From NCBI GenBank assembly GCA_018828145.1, contig JAHJWO010000007.1, forward strand, positions 62,001 to 126,000: DNA of 64,000 nt, written 5' to 3'. The notes below the pieces were generated by a model. That model made no database searches and had not been told where the DNA came from. It saw only the letters and a program-made list of their open reading frames with translations. The stretch comes from Alphaproteobacteria bacterium. Lineage in GTDB: Bacteria; Pseudomonadota; Alphaproteobacteria; Rhizobiales; Devosiaceae. Both the position numbers and the translations under genes were made by a program. Shown here one piece after another: positions 42,304-51,202 of the stretch; within the stretch, counting starts at the first letter, position 1, and each line of letters begins with the position of its first letter.

Positions 42304-43323
42304 ATGGAATCGCTTCTTAGCGCCCTTATGGGCGAATTTCTGGGTACTCCCGTCTATTTCTGGGTGGCGTTTGTCGCCATCGTCATTGCCCTGCTGGTCT
42401 TCGACCTGGGCATCCTGCACCGCGATGAGCACGAGATCGGCGCCAAGGAAAGCCTGACGCTCTACGGCTTTTACGTCGCGATCGCGATGGCTTTCGGCGG
42501 CTGGGTCTGGTGGCAGCGCGGCGCCGAGGCCGGGCTCGAATTCTATACCGGCTACCTGATCGAGCAGAGCCTGGCGATGGACAACATGTTCGTCATCGCC
42601 ACGATATTCGGTTTCCTCGCCATCCCCCGCATCTACCAGCACCGCGTGCTGTTCTGGGGCATCCTTGGCGTCATCTTCTTCCGCGCCATCCTGATCGGCC
42701 TGGGGGCGGCGCTCGTCTACCAGTATATCTGGATCCTCTACCTCTTCGGCGCTTTCCTGGTCTTCACCGGCATCCGGATGTTCAAGCACCAGGATGAAGA
42801 ACCCAGTATCGAGAAAAACCCGGTCTACAGCTTCCTGACCAAGCGCTTCCGCGTCACCAAGGAGCTGCATGGCCGCAATTTCACGGTCAAGCAGCCCGAC
42901 CCCAAGACCGGCAAGATCGTCACCTGGCTGACCCCGCTGGCCGTGGCCCTGATCATGGTGGAAACCGTCGACCTGATCTTTGCGGTCGACTCTGTCCCGG
43001 CCGTGTTCGCCGTGACGCAGGACACCTTCATCGTCTATACGTCCAACATCTTCGCCATCCTGGGCCTGCGCGCGCTGTATTTTGCCCTGGCAGCGGCGAT
43101 GAACCGCTTCCGCTACCTGCAGATTTCCCTGGCGATCATCCTCGTGCTTGTGGGTATCAAGATCTTCCTCGTGCCCATGGGCATCAAGATTGACACGCTG
43201 CTCTCGCTGATTGTCACCATCTCCATCCTGGCCGGCGGCGTGATCTACTCGCTCTACAAGACCCGCAACGAGCCCGATATCAGCGCCGAGCAGGTGCCGG
43301 AATCGGGACGTCTCGAGCCCTGA
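42304..43323 (+). CDS. TerC family integral membrane protein (Alx/TerC-like)
   Basis: A 339-residue protein with about nine transmembrane segments. Conserved TerC motifs: FWVAFVAIVIALLVFDLGILHRDEHEI, EQSLAMDNMFVIATIFGFLAIP (acidic, likely metal-binding), and IMVETVDLIFAVDSVPAVFAVTQDTFIVYTSN. Members export Mn2+ or protect against metal and pH stress. The 152-bp upstream gap holds a 7-bp hairpin (CGAGAGC/GCTCTCG, 42240-42260), but I find no yybP-ykoY manganese riboswitch core. Start at 42304 (MESLLSALMG) after GAAAGGTCC. A strong terminator follows. Confidence 0.92.
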   Translation: MESLLSALMGEFLGTPVYFWVAFVAIVIALLVFDLGILHRDEHEIGAKESLTLYGFYVAIAMAFGGWVWWQRGAEAGLEFYTGYLIEQSLAMDNMFVIATIFGFLAIPRIYQHRVLFWGILGVIFFRAILIGLGAALVYQYIWILYLFGAFLVFTGIRMFKHQDEEPSIEKNPVYSFLTKRFRVTKELHGRNFTVKQPDPKTGKIVTWLTPLAVALIMVETVDLIFAVDSVPAVFAVTQDTFIVYTSNIFAILGLRALYFALAAAMNRFRYLQISLAIILVLVGIKIFLVPMGIKIDTLLSLIVTISILAGGVIYSLYKTRNEPDISAEQVPESGRLEP

Positions 43324-43334
43324 CCGAACAAGCA

Positions 43335-43370
43335 GCGGGCGCCCGGTTGACGGGTGCCCGCAGTTTTTTT
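43335..43370 (+). terminator. Rho-independent terminator of terC
   Basis: An 11-bp stem (GCGGGCGCCCG at 43335-43345, CGGGTGCCCGC at 43351-43361, one G-T wobble), a 5-nt loop and seven Ts at 43364-43370, only 11 bp after the terC stop. Confidence 0.93.
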
Positions 43371-43872
43371 ATGGTTCGCCTCGTTCCAAGATGAGGTTGC
43401 GACCCGAAATGATCTGAAAACTTGCCCCGGACGCCCGACACTTTTCCGCTCCGCGCCAGCGCGTGACCGAAAGAGTATGGATGCCGTTCAGAGCGAGATC
43501 AGGTCCCGGTCCATGCCCGCCCCTAGCGGCTGGCTGACCCATCCACACCCCCTGACGATATTCCTGCGTCCTGCCAAACCACGCTTCATCGCGCGGCGCC
43601 TTGCGCTGCGTCCATTTCAATCCCGCCGCTCTGAAACAGGCCGGACGGGAAGGAGAAAGGTTTTGCTGATGCCCAAGAACATCTTCCAGCGCCCGCAACA
43701 GGTCGCCCATACGCGCAATGTGCCGCGCCACGGCGCGCCCATTCCGATGCGCAAGATCGAAGCCAGGAAAGTCGCCCAGCCCAGGCAGGAGGCCACCATG
43801 CCCCTGCCCGCCCTGGAGGCCCTGCTGAAATCACCACGCAACTGACCGCCCGGCGCTTCGGCGCCGGGCAAA
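43371..43872. other. 502-bp stretch between terC and the TetR gene
   Basis: The only candidate gene is the small basic frame at 43669-43845. A 9-bp GC-rich hairpin (GCCCGGCGC at 43848-43856, GCGCCGGGC at 43861-43869, TTCG loop) lies between that frame and the TetR stop and may end transcripts from either side. Nothing else is recognisable. Confidence 0.5.
43669..43845 (+). CDS. Possible small basic protein
   Basis: A 58-residue frame starting MPKNIFQRPQQVAHTRNVPRHG, rich in Arg, Pro and Gln, ending ALEALLKSPRN. GAAAGG lies 8 nt before the ATG and AAGGAG just upstream, a good ribosome-binding context. It is on the plus strand between terC and tetR. No family recognised; it may be a genuine small protein or chance. 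Confidence 0.35.
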   Translation: MPKNIFQRPQQVAHTRNVPRHGAPIPMRKIEARKVAQPRQEATMPLPALEALLKSPRN

Positions 43873-44490
43873 TCAATGTCGTTGCCAGCTCTCCGCGGCC
43901 CGGTCGCACAGCAGGCCCTCGACCAATTGGCGATAGGCCACCGAGGCCCGCTTCGAGGCATTCTCGGGGTCGTCTGAATTGGCAATCCACTGCGCCGCAT
44001 AACTGGACGCCCCGGTCAGCAACCTGGCGGTTGCCTCGAAATCCACCGCACCAATCACGCCCGCCTCGAACAGGGCTTCGAGACTGTTTGTCATGGCGGT
44101 GATGCAGCCATTGGCCGTCAGCCACGCGGCCGGATCGCCCAGCACCGCAGGCCCATCGCGCAGCACGATGCGCCGCACTTCGGGTTCCAGCGCCATCTCG
44201 ATATAGCCAATGCCCTCCTCGACGAATCCCTCCCACGGCGTCGGGGCCTTGGCCGCCCGCAGCTTCAGCCGCGCGGTCATTTCGGCATCGATCTCGGCGA
44301 TGACCGCCTGCAACAAGCCCTTCTTGTCACCAAAGTGATGGTAGAGCGCGCCCCGGGTCAGCCCGGCTGCGGCCGTGAAATCATCCATGGACGCATCCGC
44401 ATAGCCAATGGTTCCGAAAGCCTGACGGCCGGCGGCAATCAGCTTGGCGCGGGTCTCGGCGATCATTTCGCTACGGGGTTTGCGAGCCAT
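43873..44490 (-). CDS. TetR/AcrR family transcriptional regulator
   Basis: A 205-residue repressor. The N-terminal HTH reads AETRAKLIAAGRQAFGTIGYADASMDDFTAAAGLTRGALYHHFGDKKGLLQAVI, the TetR signature. The C-terminal ligand domain (WEGFVEEGIGYIEMALEPEVRRIVLRDGPAVLG) resembles the AefR/NemR-like group. Start MARKPRSEM at 44490 after CAGGTGTGCCG. It is divergent from an MFS transporter with two clear operator palindromes between them, the classic efflux-repressor arrangement. Confidence 0.9.
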   Translation of the reverse strand: MARKPRSEMIAETRAKLIAAGRQAFGTIGYADASMDDFTAAAGLTRGALYHHFGDKKGLLQAVIAEIDAEMTARLKLRAAKAPTPWEGFVEEGIGYIEMALEPEVRRIVLRDGPAVLGDPAAWLTANGCITAMTNSLEALFEAGVIGAVDFEATARLLTGASSYAAQWIANSDDPENASKRASVAYRQLVEGLLCDRAAESWQRH

Positions 44491-44514
44491 CGGCACACCT
44501 GATTGACCTACGCA

Positions 44515-44574
44515 TCGTATGTTAATTGACATACGATACGTATGAGATTACGCATTTAGCATACGCCACGTATG
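44515..44574. promoter_or_regulatory. Two TetR-type operators between tetR and the MFS gene
   Basis: Operator 1: TCGTATGT (44515-44522) and ACATACGA (44529-44536), a perfect 8-bp inverted repeat with a 6-bp spacer. Operator 2: CATACG (44560-44565) and CGTATG (44569-44574) with a 3-bp spacer. Both share the CATACG/CGTATG half-site, and a further ATACGTAT palindrome at 44537-44542 overlaps the gap. The region lies just upstream of both start codons. Confidence 0.75.
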
Positions 44575-44621
44575 TCTCTACATTTAGGTGGCGCTCCATC
44601 AAATGTCGAGGAATCGTAGAA

Positions 44622-45842
44622 ATGTCCAACCCCTACGGAGCTATTTTCCGCGCGCCCGGCGCAAAGGGTTTCGCCGCCGCCGGCTTTTTTGCGCGCATGC
44701 CAATGGCCATGGCCCCCATTGGCATCGTGGCCATGCTGTCGCAAACCCACGGCGAATACTGGCTGGCCGGCGCCGTATCGGCCGCCTATGCGCTGGGCAA
44801 CGCCCTGCTCTCGCCACAGATTTCACGCCTGGTGGATCGCCTCGGCCAGTCACGGATACTGGTCCCCACCACCATTGTTTCAGTCCTGGCATTCGGAGCG
44901 CTGATCCTGGCCGCCAACCAGCACTGGCCCGTCTGGACCCTGTTCGCCGCGGCCCTGCTGGCGGCATTCATGCCCAGCTATCCGGCCATGCTGCGCGCCC
45001 GCTGGAGCGAGCTGTTCCGCGACCGGCCGGAGCTCCACACCGCATTCGCCTTCGAATCAGCGGCGGACGAGCTGGTCTATGTGGCCGGCGCCTCCCTGTC
45101 GGTCGGGCTTAGCGTGGCCCTGTTCCCCGAGGCGGGCATGGCCGTGAGCACCGCCCTCCTCGCCCTGGGATCCATTGCCTTCATCGCCCAGCGGGCAACT
45201 GAGCCGAGGGTCAGCCTCGAGACCGCCGTGGCGCAGCACTCCGCCATCTGGCAACGGCCGGTCCAGATCGTCACCCTTATCCTGATCTTCATCGGCTCCA
45301 TGTTTGCGACCACGGCAGTGACTGCGGTTGCCATGACGGAAGCCCTGGGCCAGCCCGAGGCAGCCAGCCTCGTGATCGGGGTCTATGCCATTGGCTCCTT
45401 CGTGGTCGGCCTGATCTTCGGGGCGGTGAAGCTCAAGCTGCCGCTGCAGCAGCAGCTTGCCATCGCGGTTGCAATCATCGCCGTTACCGCCGTGCCGCTG
45501 CTCTTCGTGTCGACCGTACCGCTGTTGACCATTGCCGTCTTTGCCAGCGGCATCGCCATCTCCACCACGTTCATCACAGCCTTTGGCCTGATCGAGCGCC
45601 GGCTGCCGGCCAGCATGCTCACCGAAGGCATCACCTGGGTGATGACCGGCATCGGCATCGGCATGGCGCTGGGCTCCTTTGCCGCCGGCTGGGTGGTCGA
45701 CACCTATGGCGCCAGCAACGGCTTCACCGTCTCCGTGGTGGCAGGTGCCTTGGCGCTGTTGACGGTCCTCGTGGGTCAAAAGACCCTGGCCGGCAAACCG
45801 GGCGTCGCAGGCAGGCATTTGAAGCACCAGCCAGCCGAGTAG
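44622..45842 (+). CDS. MFS transporter
   Basis: A 406-residue major-facilitator protein with about 12 hydrophobic helices. QISRLVDRLGQSRILVPTT in the loop after helix 2 is the motif-A-like region, and AGWVVDTYGASNGF lies near helix 11. It is homologous to the YcaD/CsbX-like sugar and drug efflux groups by layout only. Start at 44622 (MSNPYGAIFRAPGA), after GAGGAATCGTAG; the ORF reads open through the operators but starts cannot be there. It is probably repressed by the adjacent TetR and exports its inducer. Confidence 0.87.
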   Translation: MSNPYGAIFRAPGAKGFAAAGFFARMPMAMAPIGIVAMLSQTHGEYWLAGAVSAAYALGNALLSPQISRLVDRLGQSRILVPTTIVSVLAFGALILAANQHWPVWTLFAAALLAAFMPSYPAMLRARWSELFRDRPELHTAFAFESAADELVYVAGASLSVGLSVALFPEAGMAVSTALLALGSIAFIAQRATEPRVSLETAVAQHSAIWQRPVQIVTLILIFIGSMFATTAVTAVAMTEALGQPEAASLVIGVYAIGSFVVGLIFGAVKLKLPLQQQLAIAVAIIAVTAVPLLFVSTVPLLTIAVFASGIAISTTFITAFGLIERRLPASMLTEGITWVMTGIGIGMALGSFAAGWVVDTYGASNGFTVSVVAGALALLTVLVGQKTLAGKPGVAGRHLKHQPAE

Positions 45843-45945
45843 CAGGTGGCGGCAGGACCGGGCGCTGCCGCCTCTGCGAGCAGTGCCCAGTCTTGCCGCA
45901 TTTGCGGGCTATCGGGACTGAGCTTCAGAAGAAGGAGACCACCCT

Positions 45946-46338
45946 ATGGGCAAGATCAACGAGATCGTATTCGACTGCGACAAGCCGGCCAGACTGGCCC
46001 AGTTCTGGGCTGGCCTGCTCGATGGCTACGCAGTGCGCGCCTATGACGAAGCCGAGATCGCCCGCCTTGCGGCACTGGGCCTGACGCCCGACACCGATCC
46101 GACCGTCATGGTCGATGGCCCGGGACCTTCCATCTGCTTCCAGAATGTGGAAGGCCGCCGCTACGACAATAACCGGGTGCATTTCGACGTCGAGGTCGGG
46201 GATCGCAATGGCACCGTCGAACGGCTCAAGCAGGCCGGAGCCGAAACCGTGCGCGTGCTGCCCACCTATACGGTGATGCGCGACCCCGAAGGCAACCAGT
46301 TCTGCCTGGTCGACGCCCGCGAGGCCATGGCCGCCTGA
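45946..46338 (+). CDS. VOC family (glyoxalase-like) protein
   Basis: A 130-residue vicinal-oxygen-chelate protein: INEIVFDCDKPARLAQFWAGLLDGYAVR is the first beta-alpha-beta unit and VHFDVEVGDRNGTVERLKQAGAETV the second, ending MRDPEGNQFCLVDAR. Glyoxalase_6-like layout. The metal ligands are not obvious (one His in VHFDVEV). It follows AGAAGGAGACCACC. Substrate unknown. Confidence 0.83.
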   Translation: MGKINEIVFDCDKPARLAQFWAGLLDGYAVRAYDEAEIARLAALGLTPDTDPTVMVDGPGPSICFQNVEGRRYDNNRVHFDVEVGDRNGTVERLKQAGAETVRVLPTYTVMRDPEGNQFCLVDAREAMAA

Positions 46339-46422
46339 CGCGACAGGAGCTGGTCGAGCTTGCTGACAGGCCCTGTCAGCACGATCCGCGATGGTTGAAA
46401 GACACCAGCACGGAGTTCCGAC

Positions 46423-46824
46423 ATGTCTCTCATCGCGTCATGCCACTGCGGCGCCACCCGGATCGAGCTGCCCCGCCAGCCCACCGAGGCCAAGACCTGC
46501 AATTGCACCTATTGCGCGCGAACCGGAGCGGTCTGGGCCTATTACAAGCCCGGCGAGCTGACCTTCCTGTCGCGCGAGGACGAACGCAGCTACTCGACGG
46601 CGCCCGAGATACATCAGCACCATTTCTGCGGACGCTGCGGCATGCAGACCTGGGGCGACAGTCCCGACTGGTCGAGCGCCTACAATGCTGACGGCACGCC
46701 CAAGGATGGCGCTGGCTCGGCCATTCCCACCGCGCGCAGCTTCGGGCTGAACCTGCGGCTGGTGGAAGGCCTGGACTGGTCCGGGGTCAAGGTGGAGGAA
46801 ATGGACGGGCGGAACAACTGGTAG
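46423..46824 (+). CDS. GFA family (glutathione-dependent formaldehyde-activating-like) zinc protein
   Basis: A 133-residue Mss4-fold protein with the family cysteine set: CHC (C7, C9), TCNCTYC (C26, C28, C31) and FCGRCGMQ (C69, C72), which bind two zinc ions. GFA proteins have been proposed to couple formaldehyde to glutathione, but the activity is disputed. Start ATG 46423. It is 84 bp downstream of the VOC gene on the same strand and may share its transcript. Confidence 0.88.
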   Translation: MSLIASCHCGATRIELPRQPTEAKTCNCTYCARTGAVWAYYKPGELTFLSREDERSYSTAPEIHQHHFCGRCGMQTWGDSPDWSSAYNADGTPKDGAGSAIPTARSFGLNLRLVEGLDWSGVKVEEMDGRNNW

Positions 46825-46835
46825 CCAGTGGCGGC

Positions 46836-47369
46836 TCAGTGTCCCTCGAACGCGATCAGTGACATCACATCGACGCCTTCGGCCTCAAGCTTGGCGGCGC
46901 CGCCAAGGTCTGGCAGGTCGATGACGAAGGCCGCCTTTTCGATCGTTGCGCCCGTGCGGCGCAGCAGGCCGACCGCCGCGATGGCCGTGCCGCCCGTTGC
47001 GATGAGATCATCTACCAGGAGGACCTTGTGGCGGCTGTCGATCACGTCAGCATGGATCTCGATCGTGTCGACCCCATATTCGAGCGCATAATTCTGCCCG
47101 ATGGTTTCCCCCGGCAGCTTGCCCTTCTTGCGGATCGGCAGGAAGCCGACGCCCAGTGCGATGGCGACGCCTGCTCCGAAGATGAAGCCACGTGCCTCGA
47201 TGCCGGCGACATGGGTGATGCCCTGGCCGCGGAATTCCTGGGCGATCCGCTCGATGCTCTCCTTGAATCCCTCGGGATGCTCGATCAGCGTTGTGATGTC
47301 ACGAAACAGGATTCCCTTCTTGGGATAGTCCGGAATCGTGCGCACGAGGGCCTTGAGGTCGAGCGGCAT
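46836..47369 (-). CDS. apt: Adenine phosphoribosyltransferase
   Basis: A 177-residue purine-salvage enzyme making AMP from adenine and PRPP. The PRPP loop is [14 protein letters not shown], and [15 protein letters not shown] with [35 protein letters not shown] are the APRT hallmarks. Full length. Converges on the GFA gene. The next upstream gene on the same strand encodes a small hydrophobic protein 28 bp away. Confidence 0.95.
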   Translation of the reverse strand: MPLDLKALVRTIPDYPKKGILFRDITTLIEHPEGFKESIERIAQEFRGQGITHVAGIEARGFIFGAGVAIALGVGFLPIRKKGKLPGETIGQNYALEYGVDTIEIHADVIDSRHKVLLVDDLIATGGTAIAAVGLLRRTGATIEKAAFVIDLPDLGGAAKLEAEGVDVMSLIAFEGH

Positions 47370-47397
47370 GGCAAACCTGTGTCAGGGGGAGAAGAGT

Positions 47398-47592
47398 TCA
47401 GCGCGTCCGGCGGCCGATGAGATGGCGCGCCAGCACGCCGGCATTATAGGCCGCCGAGCGGGTCACGGCGATCGCCGTCTCACGCGCCTTGGGATTGGTG
47501 GCCACGGCATTGATGCCGGCCCGAACCGCCGGATGACGGCTCACGGTGATGGCGGCGCCTACGACAGTCACTGCAATGCGAATGGCGGACAT
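47398..47592 (-). CDS. Small hydrophobic protein of unknown function
   Basis: A 64-residue protein: MSAIRIAVTVVGAAITVSRHPAVRAGINAVATNPKARETAIAVTRSAAYNAGVLARHLIGRRTR. One amphipathic or membrane segment (IAVTVVGAAITV) is followed by a basic tail. GGGAGCCGAC precedes the ATG. It lies just upstream of apt on the same strand and could be co-transcribed. No family recognised. Confidence 0.55.
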   Translation of the reverse strand: MSAIRIAVTVVGAAITVSRHPAVRAGINAVATNPKARETAIAVTRSAAYNAGVLARHLIGRRTR

Positions 47593-47677
47593 GTCGGCTC
47601 CCTGGGCAACTGTTTTGCGCCCGTCGAATATTGCGGTGCGCGGCCCGAATGGCAAGAGGCTGAACTGCGTGTGATGT

Positions 47678-47706
47678 AAAAGAGAAAGGGCCCATCAGGG
47701 CCCTTT
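47678..47706 (-). terminator. Terminator of the petABC operon
   Basis: On the minus strand: AAAGGGCCC (47698-47706), TGAT loop, GGGCCCTTT (47685-47693), then CTCTTTT. A perfect 9-bp stem with a T-rich tail, about 110 bp after the petC stop. Confidence 0.82.
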
Positions 47707-47757
47707 CGGATTGAGGATATGGTCCGCCGGTCGCCCTGCGAGCATAGCTCTCGGGGC

Positions 47758-47817
47758 CTAGTCACCTGAAAACGCGCCACTCGCGCGTTTTCGCCGCTGA
47801 CGGCGGCCGGTGACTAG
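47758..47817. repeat. Three-way-junction palindrome containing the petC stop codon
   Basis: A 60-nt element. Outer 9-bp stem CTAGTCACC (47758-47766)/GGTGACTAG (47809-47817); inside, a 9-bp hairpin AAAACGCGC (47769-47777)/GCGCGTTTT (47783-47791) and a 5-bp hairpin CGCCG (47792-47796)/CGGCG (47801-47805). All stems perfect. The petC TAG stop (complement of 47814-47816) is in the outer stem. On the coding strand the order (closing stem, short GC hairpin, A-rich-based hairpin with an AGTGG core) equals that of the ychF element. Confidence 0.75.
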
Positions 47818-48680
47818 TGCTCGATGCCGGCCCAGATCTTGCGCTTGGTGGCGTACATCAGGCCAGCGAAGATGACGAGAAACAGCAGCACGACGAAACC
47901 GGTCTGCTTGCGGCCGGCCAGGTGGGGCTCGGCCATCCACATCATGAAGGCAGCAACGTCGGTGGCATACTGGTCGACTGTCAGCGGCACTTCGGCTTCG
48001 CCTTCGGCAACCGTATAGGTGACCAGCTCATCCTGCAGCGGCGGCGCCATGCCGATGGCGTGGCCGGGGAAGTAGTCGTTGTAATACTTGCCCTCGGCCA
48101 GCTCGAACGGCGTACCATCGGAGTTGTGCGGCGCCGTTTCCGGCACTTCGTCATGATACCCGGTCAGCAGGGCATGGATATAGTCCGGCCCGCCTTCCGA
48201 ATAGCCGGTGAAGTAGTTGAACACCCAGAACGGGAACGGGTCGCTGACGCCGCGCGCCTTGGCCAGAACCGAGAAATCGGGCGGCAGCGCGCCGCCATTG
48301 GCGTCACGGGCATCCTGCTCGGTGGCAAAGGGTGACGGCCAGCGGTCTGCCGGAACGGCCGTGCGGAAGCCGCCGTCAGCGGCAGGATCGGCAACTTCAT
48401 ACTCGGCCGCAAGCGCCTTGACCTGCTCCTCGGAGAAACCCGGGCCGCCCGCTTCCGCCAGGTTGCGGAAGGCGATGAGCCGGGCGCCGTGGCAGCTGGC
48501 GCAGACTTCGCGATAGACCTGAAAGCCGCGCTGCAGCTGGTTCTCGTCATAGGTGCCGAAAATGCCGGCAAAGCTCCAGCTCTGCTTTTCGATGGCAACG
48601 CCTGCCTCGGCAGCCTGGGCGGCAGCGCCCATACCGAACGAGAGGATCAGCGCGGAGAGGATGGTCTTGATATTCATCAT
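47814..48680 (-). CDS. petC: Cytochrome c1 of the bc1 complex
   Basis: A 288-residue heme c protein of respiratory complex III. A signal peptide (residues 1-23, ending AAAQA) precedes the c-type heme motif CASCH (C60, C63, H64). The axial methionine is probably in GHAIGMAPPLQDELVTY. A C-terminal transmembrane anchor (GFVVLLFLVIFAGLMYAT) and a basic end follow. Start at 48680 (MMNIKTIL) after AAGGAACC. Third gene of petABC, 17 bp after petB. Its stop sits in a palindromic element. Confidence 0.95.
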   Translation of the reverse strand: MMNIKTILSALILSFGMGAAAQAAEAGVAIEKQSWSFAGIFGTYDENQLQRGFQVYREVCASCHGARLIAFRNLAEAGGPGFSEEQVKALAAEYEVADPAADGGFRTAVPADRWPSPFATEQDARDANGGALPPDFSVLAKARGVSDPFPFWVFNYFTGYSEGGPDYIHALLTGYHDEVPETAPHNSDGTPFELAEGKYYNDYFPGHAIGMAPPLQDELVTYTVAEGEAEVPLTVDQYATDVAAFMMWMAEPHLAGRKQTGFVVLLFLVIFAGLMYATKRKIWAGIEH

Positions 48681-48697
48681 GGTTCCTTCCCCTTCCC

Positions 48698-49948
48698 TTA
48701 CGCGTGCGACTTGCTCAACACGCTTTCCGAAATGCTGGTCGGCAGAGGCCGAGGCGTTTCGATGCGGCTGAGGAGCGGCAGGACGATGAGGAAGTGGATG
48801 AAGTAGTAGGCGGTGCAGATCTTGGCGAGAACCACGTAGATGCCTTCGGCCGGCGCTGCACCCAGATAGGTCAGGGCCACGAAGTTGATCACGAACAGCC
48901 AGTAGAACCACTTGAACATCGGGCGGAAATTGCCCGAACGAACCTTGGACGTATCCAGCCAGGGCAGGAAGAACAGGATGACGATCGAGCCGCCAAAGAA
49001 GATCACGCCGCCGAGCTTGGAGTCGATGAACAGGATGTTGAAGTCGATGGCCCGCAGGATCGCGTAGAACGGCAGGAAGTACCATTCCGGAACGATATGT
49101 GCCGGCGTCACAGTGCTGCTGAACTGGATGTAGTTATCCGGGTGACCCAGGATATCCGGCGCGAAGAAGGCGAACCAGACGAACGGGATCAGGAACAGCA
49201 CCATGCCGAACGCATCCTTCATCGTGTAGTACGGATGGAAGGGCAAGGTATCGCGGCTGTCCTTGACGTCGACGCCGGTCGGGTTGTTGTTGCCGGGCAC
49301 ATGCAGGGCCCAGATATGCAGCGCAACCACGGCGGCGATGACGAAGGGCAGCAGGTAATGCAGCGAGAAGAAGCGGTTCAGCGTGGGATTGCCCACCGAG
49401 AAGCCGCCACGCAGCAATTCCAGCAGCGGCGTACCGATGACGGGGATGGCTGCGAAGATGTTGGTGATAACCGTCGCGGCCCAGCCAGACATCTGACCCC
49501 AGGGCAGCACATAGCCCATGAAGGCGGTTGCCATCATCAGCACGAAGATCAGCACGCCCAGGATCCACAGGATCTCGCGGGGCGCCTTGTAGGAGCCGAA
49601 ATACATGCCGCGGAAGATGTGGATATAGACGGCTGCGAAGAACATCGAGGCGCCCACGGCGTGGAACGCCTGGATCATGCGGCCGCCATTGACGTCGCGG
49701 CGGATGTGCTCGACCGAGTCGAATGCCATCGAGACATGGGGCGTATAGTGCATCGCCAGGATGATGCCGGTGACGATCTGGATACCCAGGCACATCACCA
49801 GGATCGCGCCGAAGGTCCACCAGTAGTTAAGGTTCTTCGGCGTGGGGAAGTCCATCAGGTGCTCTTTGGAGAACCGGATGATCGGCAGGCGTTCATCGAG
49901 CCACTTCTCGACGCCGTTGCCGGGTGTGTAAGTTGAATGTTCTGACAT
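48698..49948 (-). CDS. petB: Cytochrome b of the bc1 complex
   Basis: A 416-residue membrane protein with eight helices carrying two b hemes. Histidine-bearing helices are visible ([54 protein letters not shown]), and the quinol-oxidation site motif is [15 protein letters not shown]. The start [12 protein letters not shown] at 49948 is chosen over an ATG five codons upstream. Preceded by petA with a 14-bp gap. Confidence 0.96.
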   Translation of the reverse strand: MSEHSTYTPGNGVEKWLDERLPIIRFSKEHLMDFPTPKNLNYWWTFGAILVMCLGIQIVTGIILAMHYTPHVSMAFDSVEHIRRDVNGGRMIQAFHAVGASMFFAAVYIHIFRGMYFGSYKAPREILWILGVLIFVLMMATAFMGYVLPWGQMSGWAATVITNIFAAIPVIGTPLLELLRGGFSVGNPTLNRFFSLHYLLPFVIAAVVALHIWALHVPGNNNPTGVDVKDSRDTLPFHPYYTMKDAFGMVLFLIPFVWFAFFAPDILGHPDNYIQFSSTVTPAHIVPEWYFLPFYAILRAIDFNILFIDSKLGGVIFFGGSIVILFFLPWLDTSKVRSGNFRPMFKWFYWLFVINFVALTYLGAAPAEGIYVVLAKICTAYYFIHFLIVLPLLSRIETPRPLPTSISESVLSKSHA

Positions 49949-49962
49949 CGGGAAAGCCCCCA

Positions 49963-50487
49963 CTAACCGATCTGGACCAGCGTATCGCTGAGGAATTCAT
50001 AAGGCGGAAGCACCAGATTGGTGGGTGCGGGACCTTTGCGGATACGGCCGGCAGTATCGTAGTGCGAGCCATGGCATGGGCAGAACCAGCCATCGAAATC
50101 GCCAGCATCGCCCACGGGCACGCAGCCGAGATGGGTGCAGTTGGCAATCATGATCAGCCACTGTTCGTGGCCTTCCTTGGTGCGCTGCTCGTCCGTCGCG
50201 GGATCCTTGAGGTCGCTCAGCGGCACAGCCTTGGCTTCCTCGATCTCGGCCGGGGTGCGATGACGCACGAACACCGGCAGGCCGCGCCACATGATGGTGA
50301 CCGACTGACCTTCGGGAATGGCAGAAACGTCGAATTCGATGCTGGCCAGGGCGAGCGTCGAGGCATCGGGGTTCATCTGGTTGATCAATGGCCAGACCGT
50401 AGCGGCAGCGCCGACAGCGGCCACCGAACCCGTCGCGACAAAGATGAAATCCCGCCGCGTTGTTGAATGTTGAGCTTGCGTGGCCAA
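49963..50487 (-). CDS. petA: Rieske iron-sulfur subunit of the bc1 complex
   Basis: A 174-residue 2Fe-2S protein. The cluster ligands are in CTHLGC (C117, H119, C122) and CPCHGS (C136, C138, H139), with the disulfide cysteines C122 and C138. The N-terminus has a twin-arginine-like motif ([27 protein letters not shown]) serving as Tat-dependent membrane anchor. First gene of petABC; the promoter lies in the gap of about 240 bp shared with trmL. Confidence 0.96.
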   Translation of the reverse strand: MATQAQHSTTRRDFIFVATGSVAAVGAAATVWPLINQMNPDASTLALASIEFDVSAIPEGQSVTIMWRGLPVFVRHRTPAEIEEAKAVPLSDLKDPATDEQRTKEGHEQWLIMIANCTHLGCVPVGDAGDFDGWFCPCHGSHYDTAGRIRKGPAPTNLVLPPYEFLSDTLVQIG

Positions 50488-50731
50488 GGTCCGTATCCCC
50501 GTACAATCACATCAGACGCGGCCGGCGAGGCAAACCATTTCCCACCTAGGCGGAATCAGCAGCCGTCCGCCCTCAAGCGGCCCGTCAGTGGCGGTTCTTT
50601 TTGCACTGTCATAGGAACTTGTCCAGAGCGCCTACGAGTGACACGGCTCAACTGCGACACTATACCCGGGCCGGCAGCCGCTCATGCCCCCGCAACCACC
50701 GCCAGATGCCTCACATTCGATGGAATCCGCC

Positions 50732-51202
50732 ATGCCGGTCGAACTCGCCCTCTACCAGCCCGACATCGCCAACAATACCGGAACCCTCATCCGGCTCGGC
50801 GCGTGCCTCGGCACGAGGATCCACCTCATCCACCCCACCGGCTTCCCCTTTTCGGCCAAGGCCCTGGCCCGCGCCGGGCTCGACTATGTCGACCATGCCA
50901 GCGTCCAGGAACATGCCAGCTGGAGCCAGTTCGACACGTGGCGGCGCGCAGCCGGGCGCCGGCTGGTGCTGCTGACGACCAAAGCGGAAACCTCGGCCTA
51001 TTCGGTGGAATACCGGCCCGATGACATCCTGATGGTTGGGCGGGAAAGCGCCGGCGTGCCCGATGCCGTGGCCGATGCGGCAGACCTGCGGATCCGCATT
51101 CCGATGCGCGAGGGTTTGCGCTCGATCAATGTCGCCCTGGCCGCGACACTTATCCTGGGGGAAGCAAAAAGGCAGACGGACGGGTTTACAGGGCTCGCAT
51201 GA
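50732..51202 (+). CDS. trmL: tRNA (cytidine(34)-2'-O)-methyltransferase
   Basis: A 156-residue SPOUT methyltransferase that modifies the wobble base of tRNA-Leu. [29 protein letters not shown], then [48 protein letters not shown] gives the trefoil-knot SAM site. The ATG at 50732 gives the family start MPVELALYQ; ATGs 4 and 16 codons upstream are less likely. It is coupled to hemF by an ATGA overlap. Confidence 0.93.
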   Translation: MPVELALYQPDIANNTGTLIRLGACLGTRIHLIHPTGFPFSAKALARAGLDYVDHASVQEHASWSQFDTWRRAAGRRLVLLTTKAETSAYSVEYRPDDILMVGRESAGVPDAVADAADLRIRIPMREGLRSINVALAATLILGEAKRQTDGFTGLA

